Shown here one piece after another: positions 1-7,860 of a stretch of 44,781 bases of DNA. The stretch is from JBDIVL01 sp039794405. Lineage in GTDB: Bacteria; Planctomycetota; Brocadiia; Brocadiales; Brocadiaceae. Below the pieces are notes generated by a model. That model ran no database searches. It saw nothing but the letters and a program-made list of their open reading frames with translations, and was not told where the DNA came from. A program made the translations under genes and the position numbers. The stretch lies in contig JBDIVL010000033.1 in NCBI GenBank assembly GCA_039794405.1, positions 1 through 44,781 on the forward strand, given 5' to 3'. Position 1 is the stretch's first letter. Each line of letters starts with the position of its first letter.

Positions 1-23
1 AACTATGTGTTTAGCATTGCCCC

Positions 24-116
24 TACATGGGTTCACCCTTGCCTTGTACGATTCAAAACGTTTCTGCTTATTTCCGTTTTGGTGAACACAAGGTTTGCCC
101 CCCTACATCGGTGGAA
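24..116. repeat. Repeat family C copy 1
   Basis: This stretch ends in GAACACAAGGTTTGCC followed by CCCCTACATCGG and contains the block ATTCAAAACGTTTCTGCTT. The ends and an inverted version of the block recur at 7861-7957. Positions 1-19 are the exact reverse complement of 236-254, so the window begins inside another interrupted repeat. Function unknown; it looks like a non-autonomous dispersed element. Confidence 0.6.
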
Positions 117-158
117 AACAATAGTAAAGACGTAACATTTTGCGTCTGTATCCCCTGA

Positions 159-276
159 TTGGTTCAATCGTCCCCGATTGAACCGAAACGTTTCGCATGT
201 TTTCTATACCTGTCACCGATCGGAGATGTACAGGCCAATGCTAAACACATAGTTAATCTACAAGATTGAACCAACC
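159..276 (+). repeat. Repeat family A, full copy
   Basis: This is a full copy of the main dispersed element of the window. A left palindrome (GGTTCAATC-N6-GATTGAACC) is followed by GAAACGTTT and GCATGT. A middle with CCAATGCTAAACACAT follows, then a right palindrome built on AATCTACAAGATT. It lies between the window start and the Tad-associated lipoprotein gene. Confidence 0.85.
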
Positions 277-333
277 GTGAGCTATCAGCATTCAGCCCCC
301 ATCTGACTATTGATTGCTTACCACTTTTTCCAA

Positions 334-395
334 TGATCAAAAGATTTCTCGCTATGTTCGGAATGACATTTTTACTCGTTTTTGTTCAGGTGCTA
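334..395. repeat. Repeat family D, partial copy
   Basis: The stretch carries GATCAAAAGATTTCTCGCT, a GGAATGACA block and a terminal TTTTTGTTCAG. These match the right half of the complete copy at 36447-36578. It abuts the 3' end of the lipoprotein gene at 397. Confidence 0.55.
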
Positions 396-396
396 C

Positions 397-666
397 TTAT
401 TTTCCAATAGTACCAAGGATAAAAACAGGCGCTACGTCACGTTTCTCAAAGCCCATTCGATATTTTGCTATCGTTGCCCCGGCAGCATGACCATCAAAGC
501 CGTATACTGGTTCCAGATTCATCGTTGCTTCGGGATGCAATATCTGATTAGATTTCGTAAGCCTGAACGAGTTTCCGTAATCCTTTTCCAACCGGCTTGC
601 CGCACAGCCTGCCAAAGAGGTAACTGTGACTATGAACCCTAGTAAGATAAAGTATTTTTGTATCAT
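397..666 (-). CDS. Small Tad-locus-associated lipoprotein
   Basis: This 89-residue protein starts with a short basic and hydrophobic signal (MIQKYFILLGFIVTVTSLAGC). The lipobox is LAGC at residues 18-21, so a lipid-anchored envelope protein is expected. The mature part carries GNSFRLTKSNQILHPEAT and a DGHAAGATIAKYR-like stretch. That arrangement is typical of small lipoproteins found beside Flp/Tad pilus loci in delta-proteobacteria and relatives (recognised from memory). It is the last gene of the minus-strand pilus cluster here, about 325 bases after the secretin, with a family A repeat between them. It may assist secretin or pilus assembly, but this is inferred from position only. Confidence 0.7.
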   Translation of the reverse strand: MIQKYFILLGFIVTVTSLAGCAASRLEKDYGNSFRLTKSNQILHPEATMNLEPVYGFDGHAAGATIAKYRMGFEKRDVAPVFILGTIGK

Positions 667-748
667 ATGTCTCTCCTGTGAGTAGTTATCGTATTACCGT
701 TTTAATCACATAAATACCTGGACACAAATATTTGCATCTTTACTAAAG

Positions 749-868
749 TTGGTTCAATCTTGTAGATTGAACCACACGTTTAAAATTGGTGTATCGGTTT
801 TTGATTAGCTCTAGGCTTAGGAAAACACGCCAAACGTTTTCAGTTCAATCGTGGACGATTGAACCAAC
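749..868 (-). repeat. Repeat family A, full copy, inverted
   Basis: The element reads in the opposite direction to the copy at 159-276. AATCTTGTAGATT comes first, then CACGCCAAACGTTTT, then the palindrome TTCAATCGTGGACGATTGAA. It occupies most of the 324-base gap between the lipoprotein gene and cpaC. The rest of that gap shows nothing recognisable. Confidence 0.85.
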
Positions 869-990
869 CCGAAGAATATTCCTGAATAAGGTACAAGAAT
901 TTATGTTCAGATACTTAATTTTTTGAACTTTGGATTTTGACGTTTGTCATTCTTATGTACATTTTCTTGTTCCATTGCAGCCTTGCTGCG

Positions 991-2481
991 CTAGGGTTTT
1001 ATATGTCCAAAATCCCCTTCTAATCCACCATCTTTATTCAGGGCGGAAACTGAAGTTGTGACGTCTGAAGGTGATACATTCCCATTTCTCTTCCCTTTTC
1101 CCTCCATTTTTCCTAACAGGTAAAACTCTAAATCATTTGGTTCAATATATTGGTCTGTTGGCAATGTCTGTTTTGCCATGTCAACCGGTTTTACGAGATG
1201 CGGGGTAACGATAATGACCAGCTCTGTTTCGTCTTTTTGAAATTCACTACTTCTGAACAGGGCACCGATGATCGGGATATCACCTAAAAGGGGGTACTTC
1301 CGTATAGTCTGACGGACTTGATCATTAAGGAGACCTGCAATCGCAAAACTCTGTCCTTCGGCGAGTTCAATTTCCGTTGATGCACGCCTGGTGGTCAGAG
1401 CTGGTATGGTAAATCCTTCAAGGGAAATGGCATTCGCAAAATCAAGTTCAGATACCTCTGGAGCTACCTGCATATTAATTTTCTTATTGCTCAATACGGT
1501 AGGGGTGAAATTTAATGCCACCCCAAAAGGCTTATACTCAATGGTGATGGTTGGGATACCTCCTCCTGCCCCCGATTGGGGAACGGGAACCGGGAATTCA
1601 CCCCCTGCAAGGAAATAGGCCGTTTTTCCGCTTAAGGCAATAAGAGAAGGCTCCGCCAGGATTTTTATTAAACCATTTTCCTTCAAGGCATCGATAAACA
1701 TAGTCCAGGTAGCGCCGCCTGACAGAAAACGGAAGATCAAGTTGATACTATCTGACGTTCCCAGCGCACCTCCTGCAGAAGCCCCTGGTGCTACCCTTGC
1801 AAGATTATCGAGAAGCGATACCCCAAATTGTCTTCCGCTGTCGCTCAAGAAATTGAAATTGACACCCAATCTTTTAATAAGGGTACGGGACATTTCCGAT
1901 ACACGGACTTCAAGCATTACCTGGTGGACTCCTCCTACCTCAAGAAAATTGTAAACCTGGCGTTTTCCCTCTTTGCTTACCTGGGCATATGATTGGGCTA
2001 GTTCGAGCACTTGTGAGAGATTTGTCGTGCTGGAAATAATTCCTGAAAGGGTAATGCTATCATGGGTAGTTGTTACCCGTATATTCTCCTCTTCGGGAAA
2101 CATGTTGTGCAGCGTTTCTTTTAATCGGTTAATATCAGGTAATATTTCGAGATCAAAGATAGCAATGGGTTTGTCGGCTTCGTTCCATAAGGTGAGATTG
2201 GTTATTCCAGGAACTTTTCCCGTAATATAGACTTGCTGGGGTGTAAGTACCATAACATCTGCTATTTCAGATGCAGCCAGGGAAACCCGTTTTACGGGCT
2301 TTTGTGTTTCAATAATCGTTGATTTCCATACGGATATCGTTATTCTTTTTGGCTCTGTTGTATTGACCTTTACCTTTGCAGGGTTAGCTGCCCGGCAGGG
2401 AAAAGAAAGGATAAAGGAGAAAACCAGAATCATGAGAAAAGAAGCACCGTTACGCCATTCTGTTATTCTCGAAATCACCAT
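991..2481 (-). CDS. cpaC: Tad/Flp pilus secretin CpaC/RcpA
   Basis: This 496-residue protein forms the outer-membrane channel for the Flp pilus. A cleavable signal peptide spans about residues 1-31 (ends PCRA). An N-terminal pilus/secretin domain (about 45-115, KSTIIETQKPVKRVSLAAS) is followed by a BON-like segment (about 118-150, LKETLHNMFPEEENIRVT). The C-terminal secretin domain begins near QVMLEVRVSEMSR and includes the glycine-rich gate region around VPVPQSGAGGG and the TPTVLSNKKINMQVAPE strand. The start lies five bases after the cpaB stop, so the two genes are co-transcribed and probably translationally coupled. The length is normal for CpaC. No ATPase (cpaF) or inner-membrane tadB/tadC genes are inside the window; they may lie beyond its left edge or elsewhere. 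Confidence 0.93.
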   Translation of the reverse strand: MVISRITEWRNGASFLMILVFSFILSFPCRAANPAKVKVNTTEPKRITISVWKSTIIETQKPVKRVSLAASEIADVMVLTPQQVYITGKVPGITNLTLWNEADKPIAIFDLEILPDINRLKETLHNMFPEEENIRVTTTHDSITLSGIISSTTNLSQVLELAQSYAQVSKEGKRQVYNFLEVGGVHQVMLEVRVSEMSRTLIKRLGVNFNFLSDSGRQFGVSLLDNLARVAPGASAGGALGTSDSINLIFRFLSGGATWTMFIDALKENGLIKILAEPSLIALSGKTAYFLAGGEFPVPVPQSGAGGGIPTITIEYKPFGVALNFTPTVLSNKKINMQVAPEVSELDFANAISLEGFTIPALTTRRASTEIELAEGQSFAIAGLLNDQVRQTIRKYPLLGDIPIIGALFRSSEFQKDETELVIIVTPHLVKPVDMAKQTLPTDQYIEPNDLEFYLLGKMEGKGKRNGNVSPSDVTTSVSALNKDGGLEGDFGHIKP

Positions 2482-2486
2482 TGGAT

Positions 2487-3329
2487 TTATTCACCTCCTT
2501 TTTCAAAACTTAATTCCGTTATACTGCTTCCTTTAATTAATTGTACCGAGACCATTGACGGTATTGCCGGGTTTATTTTTTGAGTTTGAGTCCCTTTTTT
2601 CCCTGAACGGTAAGAAGCAAGCAAGGCCGGTACGGTAGCTCCTTTCGTGATTACATCTTCGATATCGGAGAAATTTCTTAATGCCAACTGGATAGTCCCC
2701 TCGGTAGCTGCCAGGGCCAATTTTTCTCCTTCCTCAGGGGTTACCTCAAGGGTAATTACATCTACCTGGGTAGGTTTTTCCTTTTTGTCAGTTTTTTCCA
2801 TCTCCTGACCTGTAGCAAGGACGAGTATGTTCTCAAGGACTATCTTGGTTATTGGGGTGCAGTTCTTTTCTCTTTTTTTCAATGTTACAAGGACGTCCAC
2901 CCTGTTACCGGGATGGATAAAACCGGCTATACCGGACATCTTATCAACCTTCACAGACATAGCCCGTTTTTGAGGGGTAAGTACTGCTGCTACACCTCCG
3001 GCTCCCAGGGTATTAGGAGCCAATCTCGACTCAAATATCGGTTCGTTTGCCTTGAGCGGATAGAGCAATGTCCTTCCTTCAATGGAAGAGATATCGGTAA
3101 AATGGCCTGGGGGCAAGCTTTCTTTCAGAAAAGGTACCATTCTTATCATGTTCTTTGTAAGTAACGTGCCCCACGATAAATCAAACGCTGCTACTGCTAT
3201 TGGTTGGTTTTCATGTGTTGTTACGGGTTGGTTCCTGAACTTTTTTTGTAAATGATTATAGCTTAATACGGCGACAAATAAAGCGATGCAGAGCACTATG
3301 CTAAATATGATGATTGGTTTTATTTTCAT
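2487..3329 (-). CDS. cpaB: Flp pilus assembly protein CpaB/RcpC
   Basis: This 280-residue protein has one N-terminal membrane segment (about residues 5-24) followed by periplasmic domains. An SAF-type domain starts around residue 43 (PIAVAAFDLSWGTLLTKNMI). The RcpC/CpaB beta domain follows, with the signatures LTPQKRAMSVKVDKMSGIAG and FIHPGNRVDVLVTL, and then DVITLEVTPEEGEKLALAA. This is the usual CpaB layout. The family is thought to help the secretin assemble or pass the pilus through the periplasm. The start is supported by an AAGGGGAT ribosome site just upstream of the ATG. The gene is followed immediately by cpaC. Confidence 0.93.
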   Translation of the reverse strand: MKIKPIIIFSIVLCIALFVAVLSYNHLQKKFRNQPVTTHENQPIAVAAFDLSWGTLLTKNMIRMVPFLKESLPPGHFTDISSIEGRTLLYPLKANEPIFESRLAPNTLGAGGVAAVLTPQKRAMSVKVDKMSGIAGFIHPGNRVDVLVTLKKREKNCTPITKIVLENILVLATGQEMEKTDKKEKPTQVDVITLEVTPEEGEKLALAATEGTIQLALRNFSDIEDVITKGATVPALLASYRSGKKGTQTQKINPAIPSMVSVQLIKGSSITELSFEKGGE

Positions 3330-3755
3330 TATCCCCTTACTCCTATCTTAAAGTTTAGGAATTTCAAAATTTGTTGTAGGGGCAGGTTTTAAACCTGCCC
3401 CTACATCGGTAAAAAATAAAGGTTACCAAAGGCTTAATTTGCCTAATTTAATTATATAGCAATTTTCATTCTATCTACGCGGATTTGCTGGTAGCACAGA
3501 CAAACTTTGTTTGTCCGTATCCTCAGTCTATCAAGTTAACTTAAAATAAACCTGGAATCACAACTCCCTTACCCCGTTTATTAAGGATAATTTTGTTAAA
3601 TACACATTCGCTAAGAGGCATTTCGTCAAGTCCTCTTTGTCATTGGGGGATTTTATGAAGTCTTCCTTAAAAGGGGGGACTTCGGTGGTGCCATACACAT
3701 CCCATAAATTCTTACTTTTGTATTTATTCGTGGTTAACTTTGAGATTCCTCTCCA
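3330..3755. other. Gap with palindromic repeats, no gene seen
   Basis: This 426-base gap lies between cpaB and its collapsed copy. It holds the palindrome at 3375-3405 and a half palindrome near 3497-3515 (GACAAACTTTGTTTGTC), related to family B. A TCGTCAAGTCCTCTTTG stretch resembles common dispersed repeats. No coding region was recognised. Confidence 0.6.
3375..3405. repeat. Perfect 31-base palindrome
   Basis: Two 15-base arms (TGTAGGGGCAGGTTT and its complement) flank a single T. Nearly the same palindrome occurs at 29141-29169 with C at the centre, so it is a dispersed element rather than a local terminator. It is followed by CATCGGTA, as at the ends of family C. Confidence 0.85.
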
Positions 3756-4103
3756 TTAAAATAGCAGCGAGGCACAGAGGGTACAGAGGAAAAGATTTTC
3801 TTTTTCCTTCTCAAGGTTTAATTCAATCATATTATTTCCTTCCATCAACGGTATAGTGGAATTCGTTACTTTTTCTGATGCTGTGACCGACTGCCAGGTT
3901 ACATTTTTTTTCTCGCGCATCCCCGTTGTGATATTTGCTGTCTTTGTTAAGTGTTTGGTGAACGATGAATCACTTGCCTTCCTTGCCGTTGACTGATCTC
4001 CATGGGATATTACCTGTTCTACGAACTTTTTTTGTAAATGATCGTAGTTCAATAAAACGATACAGATGGCTATACCAATGCTGGATATAATTATGGATTT
4101 CAT
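3756..4103 (-). pseudogene. Internally collapsed second copy of cpaB
   Basis: This 115-residue frame begins like CpaB: a hydrophobic N-terminus, then NYDHLQKKF against SYNHLQKKF in CpaB. DQSTARKASDSSFTKHLTKT then aligns with NQPIAVAAFDLSWGTLLTKN. Its end, STIPLMEGNNMIELNLEKE, aligns with the CpaB C-terminus IPSMVSVQLIKGSSITELSFEK. The 170 or so residues between, which form the SAF core and the RcpC domain, are missing. The last 14 residues (ENLFLCTLCASLLF) come from a repeat sequence that runs into the frame. It keeps a good AAAGGAG ribosome site and an uninterrupted frame, so a short membrane-anchored protein could still be made. Most likely it is a decayed duplicate. Confidence 0.7.
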
Positions 4104-4142
4104 TACCGTATTACTCCTTTTGTCATTTAGAGCTATCAGCTA

Positions 4143-4260
4143 TAGTACTCAATAGACGAAACCGAACAGTATTTTAGATCGGGTGGCACGGACAAACTCG
4201 TTTGTCCGTGATGGTATAATCAAATCCTGGCTCATTTTGTCTGGTTTCATTCTCATATTA
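4143..4260 (-). repeat. Repeat family B copy 1
   Basis: An element of about 120 bases centred on a palindrome, CACGGACAAAC-TC-GTTTGTCCGTG. It is flanked by GAAACCGAACAGTATTTTAG and by AAATCCTGGCTCATTTTGTC. The copy at 7079-7203 is the same element in opposite orientation. The pair brackets cpaA and the flp pilin gene. Confidence 0.85.
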
Positions 4261-4313
4261 CTATAGCTGCCAACTGCTGACTGCTAATCGCTTCCATGGT
4301 TTTCATTCAAACA

Positions 4314-4853
4314 CTATATAACATCTTTAATAATATCTGTAAGAATAGAGAGTAGCGTGCCAAAGGCAATGGCTACTCCATAGGCCATGACTGGCATTTT
4401 TTCTTTTTTCTCCGGGGGGAAGTAAGCAAACCTTCTCGTAAAGATAGATACTTTAAGAATTGCCCCGTATCGCTTGATAGTCTCCTTGAGATGTCCATGG
4501 AGGGTAAGAAGTATCAATGCATAGATGCCTCCAACCAGAGCAGTACCGAGGAAGGCCATAAATACCCCCTTATATCCAATGAGTCCTCCGACGGCACCCA
4601 TAAGCTTTATATCACCCGCCCCCATGCCTGCGGTTAGATAAAAGACTATAAAAAGTGCTAGTCCCAAAAACAGGCCTTCGATGCTGAAAAGGAGTCCCTG
4701 TATTCCTTTCATATAGGTATGGTATCCAATACCTGCTGCCATGGTTGGAAACGTTAGCCAGTTAGGAATCCGATGAAATTTAATATCGTAGATCGTTGTG
4801 ATAATCAGTATCACAATTAAAATTGAAAGGGGGATTATCTCAATGAAATTCAT
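4314..4853 (-). CDS. cpaA: Tad prepilin peptidase CpaA/TadV (A24 family)
   Basis: This 179-residue polytopic membrane aspartyl protease cleaves the Flp prepilin leader on the cytoplasmic side. The two catalytic aspartates expected of the A24 family are visible: D23 in TIYDIKFHRIPNWLT and D81 in GMGAGDIKLMGAVGG (the GxGD motif). At least four hydrophobic segments can be seen (about 6-22, 33-50, 58-76, 98-117), plus one near the C-terminus. It lacks the N-terminal methyltransferase domain of type IV PilD, as is normal for CpaA/TadV. It lies downstream of the flp pilin and upstream of the two cpaB copies on the same strand, matching a standard Tad gene order. Confidence 0.93.
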   Translation of the reverse strand: MNFIEIIPLSILIVILIITTIYDIKFHRIPNWLTFPTMAAGIGYHTYMKGIQGLLFSIEGLFLGLALFIVFYLTAGMGAGDIKLMGAVGGLIGYKGVFMAFLGTALVGGIYALILLTLHGHLKETIKRYGAILKVSIFTRRFAYFPPEKKEKMPVMAYGVAIAFGTLLSILTDIIKDVI

Positions 4854-4897
4854 ATTTTTTCTCTGCTCCTTTTGGATTTAAGAAAATGGCGCCAGAT

Positions 4898-5020
4898 GGT
4901 TGGTTCAATCGTCCACGATTGAACCGAAACATTTTTGGCATGTCTTCTTTGCCGGGAACAATCTAAAACGTACAGACCGATGCCTAAACATATGGTTCAA
5001 TCTGCAAGATTGAACCAACC
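4898..5020 (+). repeat. Repeat family A, full copy
   Basis: A complete element: a GGTTGGTTCAATC palindrome on the left, TTTGGCATGTCTTC, a middle with GTACAGACCGATGCCTAAAC, and the right palindrome on AATCTGCAAGATT ending CCAACC. It sits between flp and cpaA. Confidence 0.9.
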
Positions 5021-5025
5021 GTAGA

Positions 5026-5099
5026 ATAGTGAATAGTAGTTAGTGAATAGTGGTTAGTTGATATCCTTCATCCACTATCCACTAACTACTATTCACTAT
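5026..5099. repeat. Inverted repeat of ATAGTGAATAG type
   Basis: The left arm (5026-5053, ATAGTGAATAGTAGTTAGTG) and right arm (5072-5099, CTAACTACTATTCACTAT) are complementary over most of 28 bases. Shorter pieces of the same sequence recur near 5988-6015, 9229-9290 and 25307-25530. This makes it a low-complexity dispersed palindrome. Confidence 0.7.
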
Positions 5100-5158
5100 C
5101 TGCTGTTTAAATCGATTTATACATGTAACTATCTCACGATTACAATGGCTCATTAAGG

Positions 5159-5219
5159 GGGATACATTATCCAGCGTTCATTACTCTGTGCTTGTCTGTC
5201 AAATTGGATAATGTATCCC
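5159..5219 (-). promoter_or_regulatory. Long stem-loop downstream of flp
   Basis: The perfect 14-base arms GGGATACATTATCC (5159-5172) and GGATAATGTATCCC (5206-5219) enclose a 33-base loop. It starts 36 bases after the flp stop on the transcribed strand. No T-run follows the stem, so it is better explained as an mRNA 3'-end stabiliser or processing hairpin than as an intrinsic terminator. Such a structure would let flp mRNA exceed the downstream assembly genes; that role is inferred. Confidence 0.6.
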
Positions 5220-5255
5220 TTGAAATAGGTGTTACAATATCAAATTACAAATTGT

Positions 5256-5423
5256 TTAAGGTACTAATTGAGTGGCAATATTATCAAAGTTGGTTTGTAA
5301 GTTTGTCCCAACAGCCGTTATAGCTAAAATAATTACTACAGCGATCAAACCAGCGATCAAACCATACTCGATAGCCGTAACACCCTCTTCAGCCTTTAAG
5401 AATTTTAAAAATTTCTTCATCAT
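5256..5423 (-). CDS. flp: Flp-type major pilin
   Basis: This 55-residue prepilin reads MMKKFLKFLKAEEG, then VTAIEYGLIAGLIAVVII, then a short polar tail ending TQLVP. The class IVb Flp signature is visible: cleavage after the glycine in EEG, with the Glu-Tyr pair of the IEYGLIA motif inside the hydrophobic helix. This is the substrate of the nearby CpaA peptidase and the pilus subunit itself. The ribosome site AAAGGGGGTGAT, immediately before the ATG, is almost a full complement of the 16S rRNA tail and fits a highly expressed structural protein. It is the first gene of the minus-strand Tad cluster. Confidence 0.93.
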   Translation of the reverse strand: MMKKFLKFLKAEEGVTAIEYGLIAGLIAVVIILAITAVGTNLQTNFDNIATQLVP

Positions 5424-5726
5424 TATCACCCCCTTTCGTTTGTATCAAAAGTAACATATGCCCATCAATGACGATTGACGAGGCCGCTACCATCTTTCTT
5501 ACTCACACGCGTGGCTTTGATGGTTTTGCTATTATTAAAAATTAAGTAACAGTCCAGCGCACCGCAAAGACGCAAAGGACGCAAAGAAAAAATTTAAAAT
5601 GAGAAAGGATTTTTGATAACTACTCAGGCCCCCCCCAGGTTTACGGTTCATGGTTGTTTGTTTTACTCCCTTTATCGTTAATTCGCATGCCAGCCACCAG
5701 GCCTCAATATCTGATCGTTGGTTATT

Positions 5727-5847
5727 GTTGGTTCAATCATCCACGATTGAACCGAAACGTTTTGGCATGTCTTCTGTGCCAGGAACAATCTAAAACGTAC
5801 AGACCGATGCCTAAACATATGGTTCAATCTACAAGATTGAACCAACT
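5727..5847 (+). repeat. Repeat family A, full copy
   Basis: A full element very close to the 4898-5020 copy, sharing CGTACAGACCGATGCCTAAA. It begins GTTGGTTCAATC and ends GATTGAACCAAC. Confidence 0.9.
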
Positions 5848-6025
5848 GTAGGGCTCGCGGTTTATAGCTTGTGGTTGTTTCACGTTCTTCATAGATAATT
5901 TTTGTAACACCCGCCCACTCCCTGGATTATCGATTTTCAGTTGAAAACGATTGCTTAATTTTTGGTAGGCAATGCCTACCCCACTTAGCTATCCACTAAC
6001 TACTATTCACTATTTACTGCTTTAT

Positions 6026-6064
6026 GGTTGGTTCAATTGTTTACGATTGAACGAAACGTTTTGT
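6026..6064 (+). repeat. Repeat family A, left half only
   Basis: Only the left palindrome (GGTTCAATTGTTTACGATTG) and GAAACGTTTTG are present. The right half is missing. Confidence 0.65.
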
Positions 6065-6477
6065 ATTTTTTCATGTCCAACATCAATCCAGTATTTGCAA
6101 ACCAATAAAAACAATGGGATCTTTAGGAAATATTGAAGATTGAGGTTTTGTCCTATTGATAACGAGTACAGAAAAAGGAATTCTGTTACGCGGGTGTTTA
6201 TGATTGGATGACATCAGAAGTGTTAATGGAGATCCAGTTCCATCAGAAAACATCAAATATATGAGTGGCTTTTCATATCTTTTGATGAATGCAAATCCGA
6301 GAAAATTTTTATTGATCTTCAAGGTCTCTTGTCTCTTTGTAATACTTTCCCGAAAACGTAATTTTGTTTTTCAATGTAACCTTGTATAAAACCTAAAAAA
6401 GCTTATATCAAAAAGAGTACCATACGGGTAAGATATGAGACATATTTGGCTGTGAGGCAGAAAAATCAAGCCATTCC

Positions 6478-6608
6478 GTGTCATTTATTATGGAATATGA
6501 CACATGATGTATGTACCAGATTATGCCCAATGGCATAGGGGTGCGTTGTTTTAAACTGTGACATGTTACAGAAGTGGGTCTGCACAGAGATGTGACATGT
6601 CACAGTTT
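6478..6608. promoter_or_regulatory. Cluster of TGACA dyads (operator-like)
   Basis: Two palindromic boxes, CTGTGACATGTTACAG (about 6556-6571) and TGTGACATGTCACA (6591-6604), are also arms of a larger inverted repeat: 6553-6570 against 6591-6608, 17 of 18 positions complementary. A third dyad, GTGTCAT-N12-ATGACAC, lies at 6478-6503. They resemble binding sites of a dimeric regulator. No start codon lies close by, so the regulated gene is unknown. Confidence 0.4.
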
Positions 6609-6719
6609 TGTCAACTGATTCCAATTTTTAGATTTCATCTTACACTTTTGATCGTCTATGTTGAGGCATATTGCAATACGTCCTACATCGGTAGAAAATA
6701 AAAAATAGAGGCGACCCAA

Positions 6720-6822
6720 CTGATCATCTCTACAAGAGTGAAACGTTTGGCATGTTTCATATGCTTATCACCAGTTAAGCCAATGCTAAACACATGATTC
6801 AATCTACAAAATTGAACTAACC
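6720..6822 (+). repeat. Repeat family A, degenerate copy
   Basis: GAAACGTTTGGCATGTTTC, a middle with GCCAATGCTAAACACATG, and a right palindrome reading TTCAATCTACAAAATTGAA are still recognisable. The left palindrome is eroded. Confidence 0.65.
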
Positions 6823-7078
6823 ATGAGGGTGTCCGAGTAGGCATATTAATGTTATGCAGCAGTTCAGTTGTACCGAAGATTGACTAATATAGCCTTAGAG
6901 GGAAGTTGTAGAAAATGGATTAAGACACCAAAAAAGCTCCGTAGAAGCGACCTGTAATATATGCTCTGCATAATATTACAAATTAGATGGATATAAGTGA
7001 TGCAAACCCTTGTGGTTTATTAATGGCGTGAATCCTCTATATATATCGAGTTCTAAGCTATAGCATCCAAGAGATGAA

Positions 7079-7203
7079 ATCGAACAGCACATAATGAAAC
7101 CAGATAAAATGAGCTAGGATTTGATTACACCATCACGGACAAACAAGTTTGTCCGTGCCACCCGATCTAAAATACTGTTCGGTTTCATCTATTGAGTACT
7201 ATA
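7079..7203 (+). repeat. Repeat family B copy 2
   Basis: Inverted relative to the copy at 4143-4260. It reads ACCAGATAAAATGAGC, then CACGGACAAACAAGTTTGTC, then GATCTAAAATACTGTTCGG, with the same flanks (ATTGAGTACTATA). Confidence 0.85.
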
Positions 7204-7393
7204 ATAGGTACGAAGAGCAGAAAGCATATAGCCAGGGGTATGAAGCCCCTGGAAATAAAAAATACCAAAATACAAACCCAATAGGGGCGAAAGAAGAGCT
7301 AAAATATTTTTTATTCTCCATGTATTTGTTATTTGACATCATGGTAAACGCATGTTATAAGTGATTTTGTTGATGCTCAGATGTTGATTGTAT

Positions 7394-7594
7394 TGTGTCT
7401 AAACGAAAACGAGCAAAACCTGCCATTTCGGGTGAAACGAGAAATCTTTTAGCCATTGATAAAAGTGCCCATGTTCATAATGCTGATAGGTAAAATATAA
7501 GGTTTCCAGATTTCTTCCGGAGCCTGCCCTGAGCAAAAGATTTCTCACCGCTCTGTTCCTCGAAATGACAAAAGATGGATTTCTGTTCAGATAC
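7394..7594. repeat. Repeat family D copy
   Basis: Bounded by TGTCTAAACGAAAACG on the left and TTTCTGTTCAGATA on the right, which are imperfect terminal inverted repeats. The interior carries GAGAAATCTTTTAGCC and a CTCGAAATGACAAAAG block. It matches the complete copy at 36447-36578. Confidence 0.65.
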
Positions 7595-7675
7595 TATATA
7601 AGTTGTACCTGGACAAAGTAATTTCTGAGACAATTGGTGAGGTGAACAATAACCCCAAAGCAAACAAAAATTACG

Positions 7676-7830
7676 ATAAAGGTAAACCCTGAGTAATCAG
7701 GGGGCACAAAGTAAAGGGTCTTTAGGTATGCACGGATTACCCCTGTAGAGATGTCCCAGTGGGATGTCTTAAAAAGACAGCCTTACTGCCGAAGATTTTT
7801 AGAAAATATCTTTGCAGTAAGGCTTTTTTA
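7676..7830 (+). ncRNA. Structured leader RNA, possible c-di-GMP-I-like riboswitch
   Basis: A helix GGTAA (7681-7685) with TTACC (7737-7741) encloses a CTGA-GTAA-TCAG hairpin with a GNRA-type loop. CACAAAG, GGGTCT and AGG follow. This order resembles the GEMM (cyclic di-GMP-I) consensus GGCAAACC, GNRA hairpin, GCAAAG, GGGUCU, AGG and a closing GGUUACC. The usual stem after GCAAAG is not obvious, so the match is incomplete. A small GTCTT/AAGAC hairpin (about 7766-7778) and a strong terminator follow, so the leader could act by transcription attenuation of the BON-domain genes at 8049. Other structured RNAs are possible. Confidence 0.4.
7779..7830 (+). terminator. Strong intrinsic terminator in the leader
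   Basis: AGCCTTACTGC (7779-7789) pairs perfectly with GCAGTAAGGCT (7814-7824). The stem is extended past a bulged C by AAGAT/ATCTT and followed by TTTTTATTTT. It lies 220 bases before the first BON gene, where it could work as the switchable element of the leader RNA. Confidence 0.85.
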
Positions 7831-7860
7831 TTTTCATATTGAGGAATTTCAATATTATTT

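Larger units (their letters stand above)
5424..7675. other. 2.2 kb repeat-filled region, no convincing gene
   Basis: Upstream of flp the sequence holds copies of families A, B and D and fragments such as CGCAAAGACGCAAAGGACGC (near 5566). CCAGGGG/CCCCTGG occurs near 7231-7252 and AAAGCTCCGTAGAAGCGACC near 6932, both of a type I have seen as dispersed repeats. Open frames here (for example 79 codons at 6083-6322 minus) have no recognisable domain and no good ribosome site. It reads as an accumulation site for non-autonomous repeats. Confidence 0.6.

Noticed and set aside
159..5847. CRISPR array from repeated GGTTCAATC palindromes
   Set aside because: Copies are far apart, in both orientations, with conserved sequence between palindromes and no cas genes.
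6083..6322. 79-codon minus-strand frame in the gene desert
   Set aside because: No recognisable domain, no ribosome site, and repeats on both sides; could be a relic but cannot be supported.
6532..6547. Sigma-54 promoter TGGCATAGGGGTGCG
   Set aside because: Spacing between GG and GC is nine, not ten, and no gene follows.
7149..7364. 71-codon frame across family B
   Set aside because: Its start lies within the repeat and the rest is AT-rich filler with no domain.
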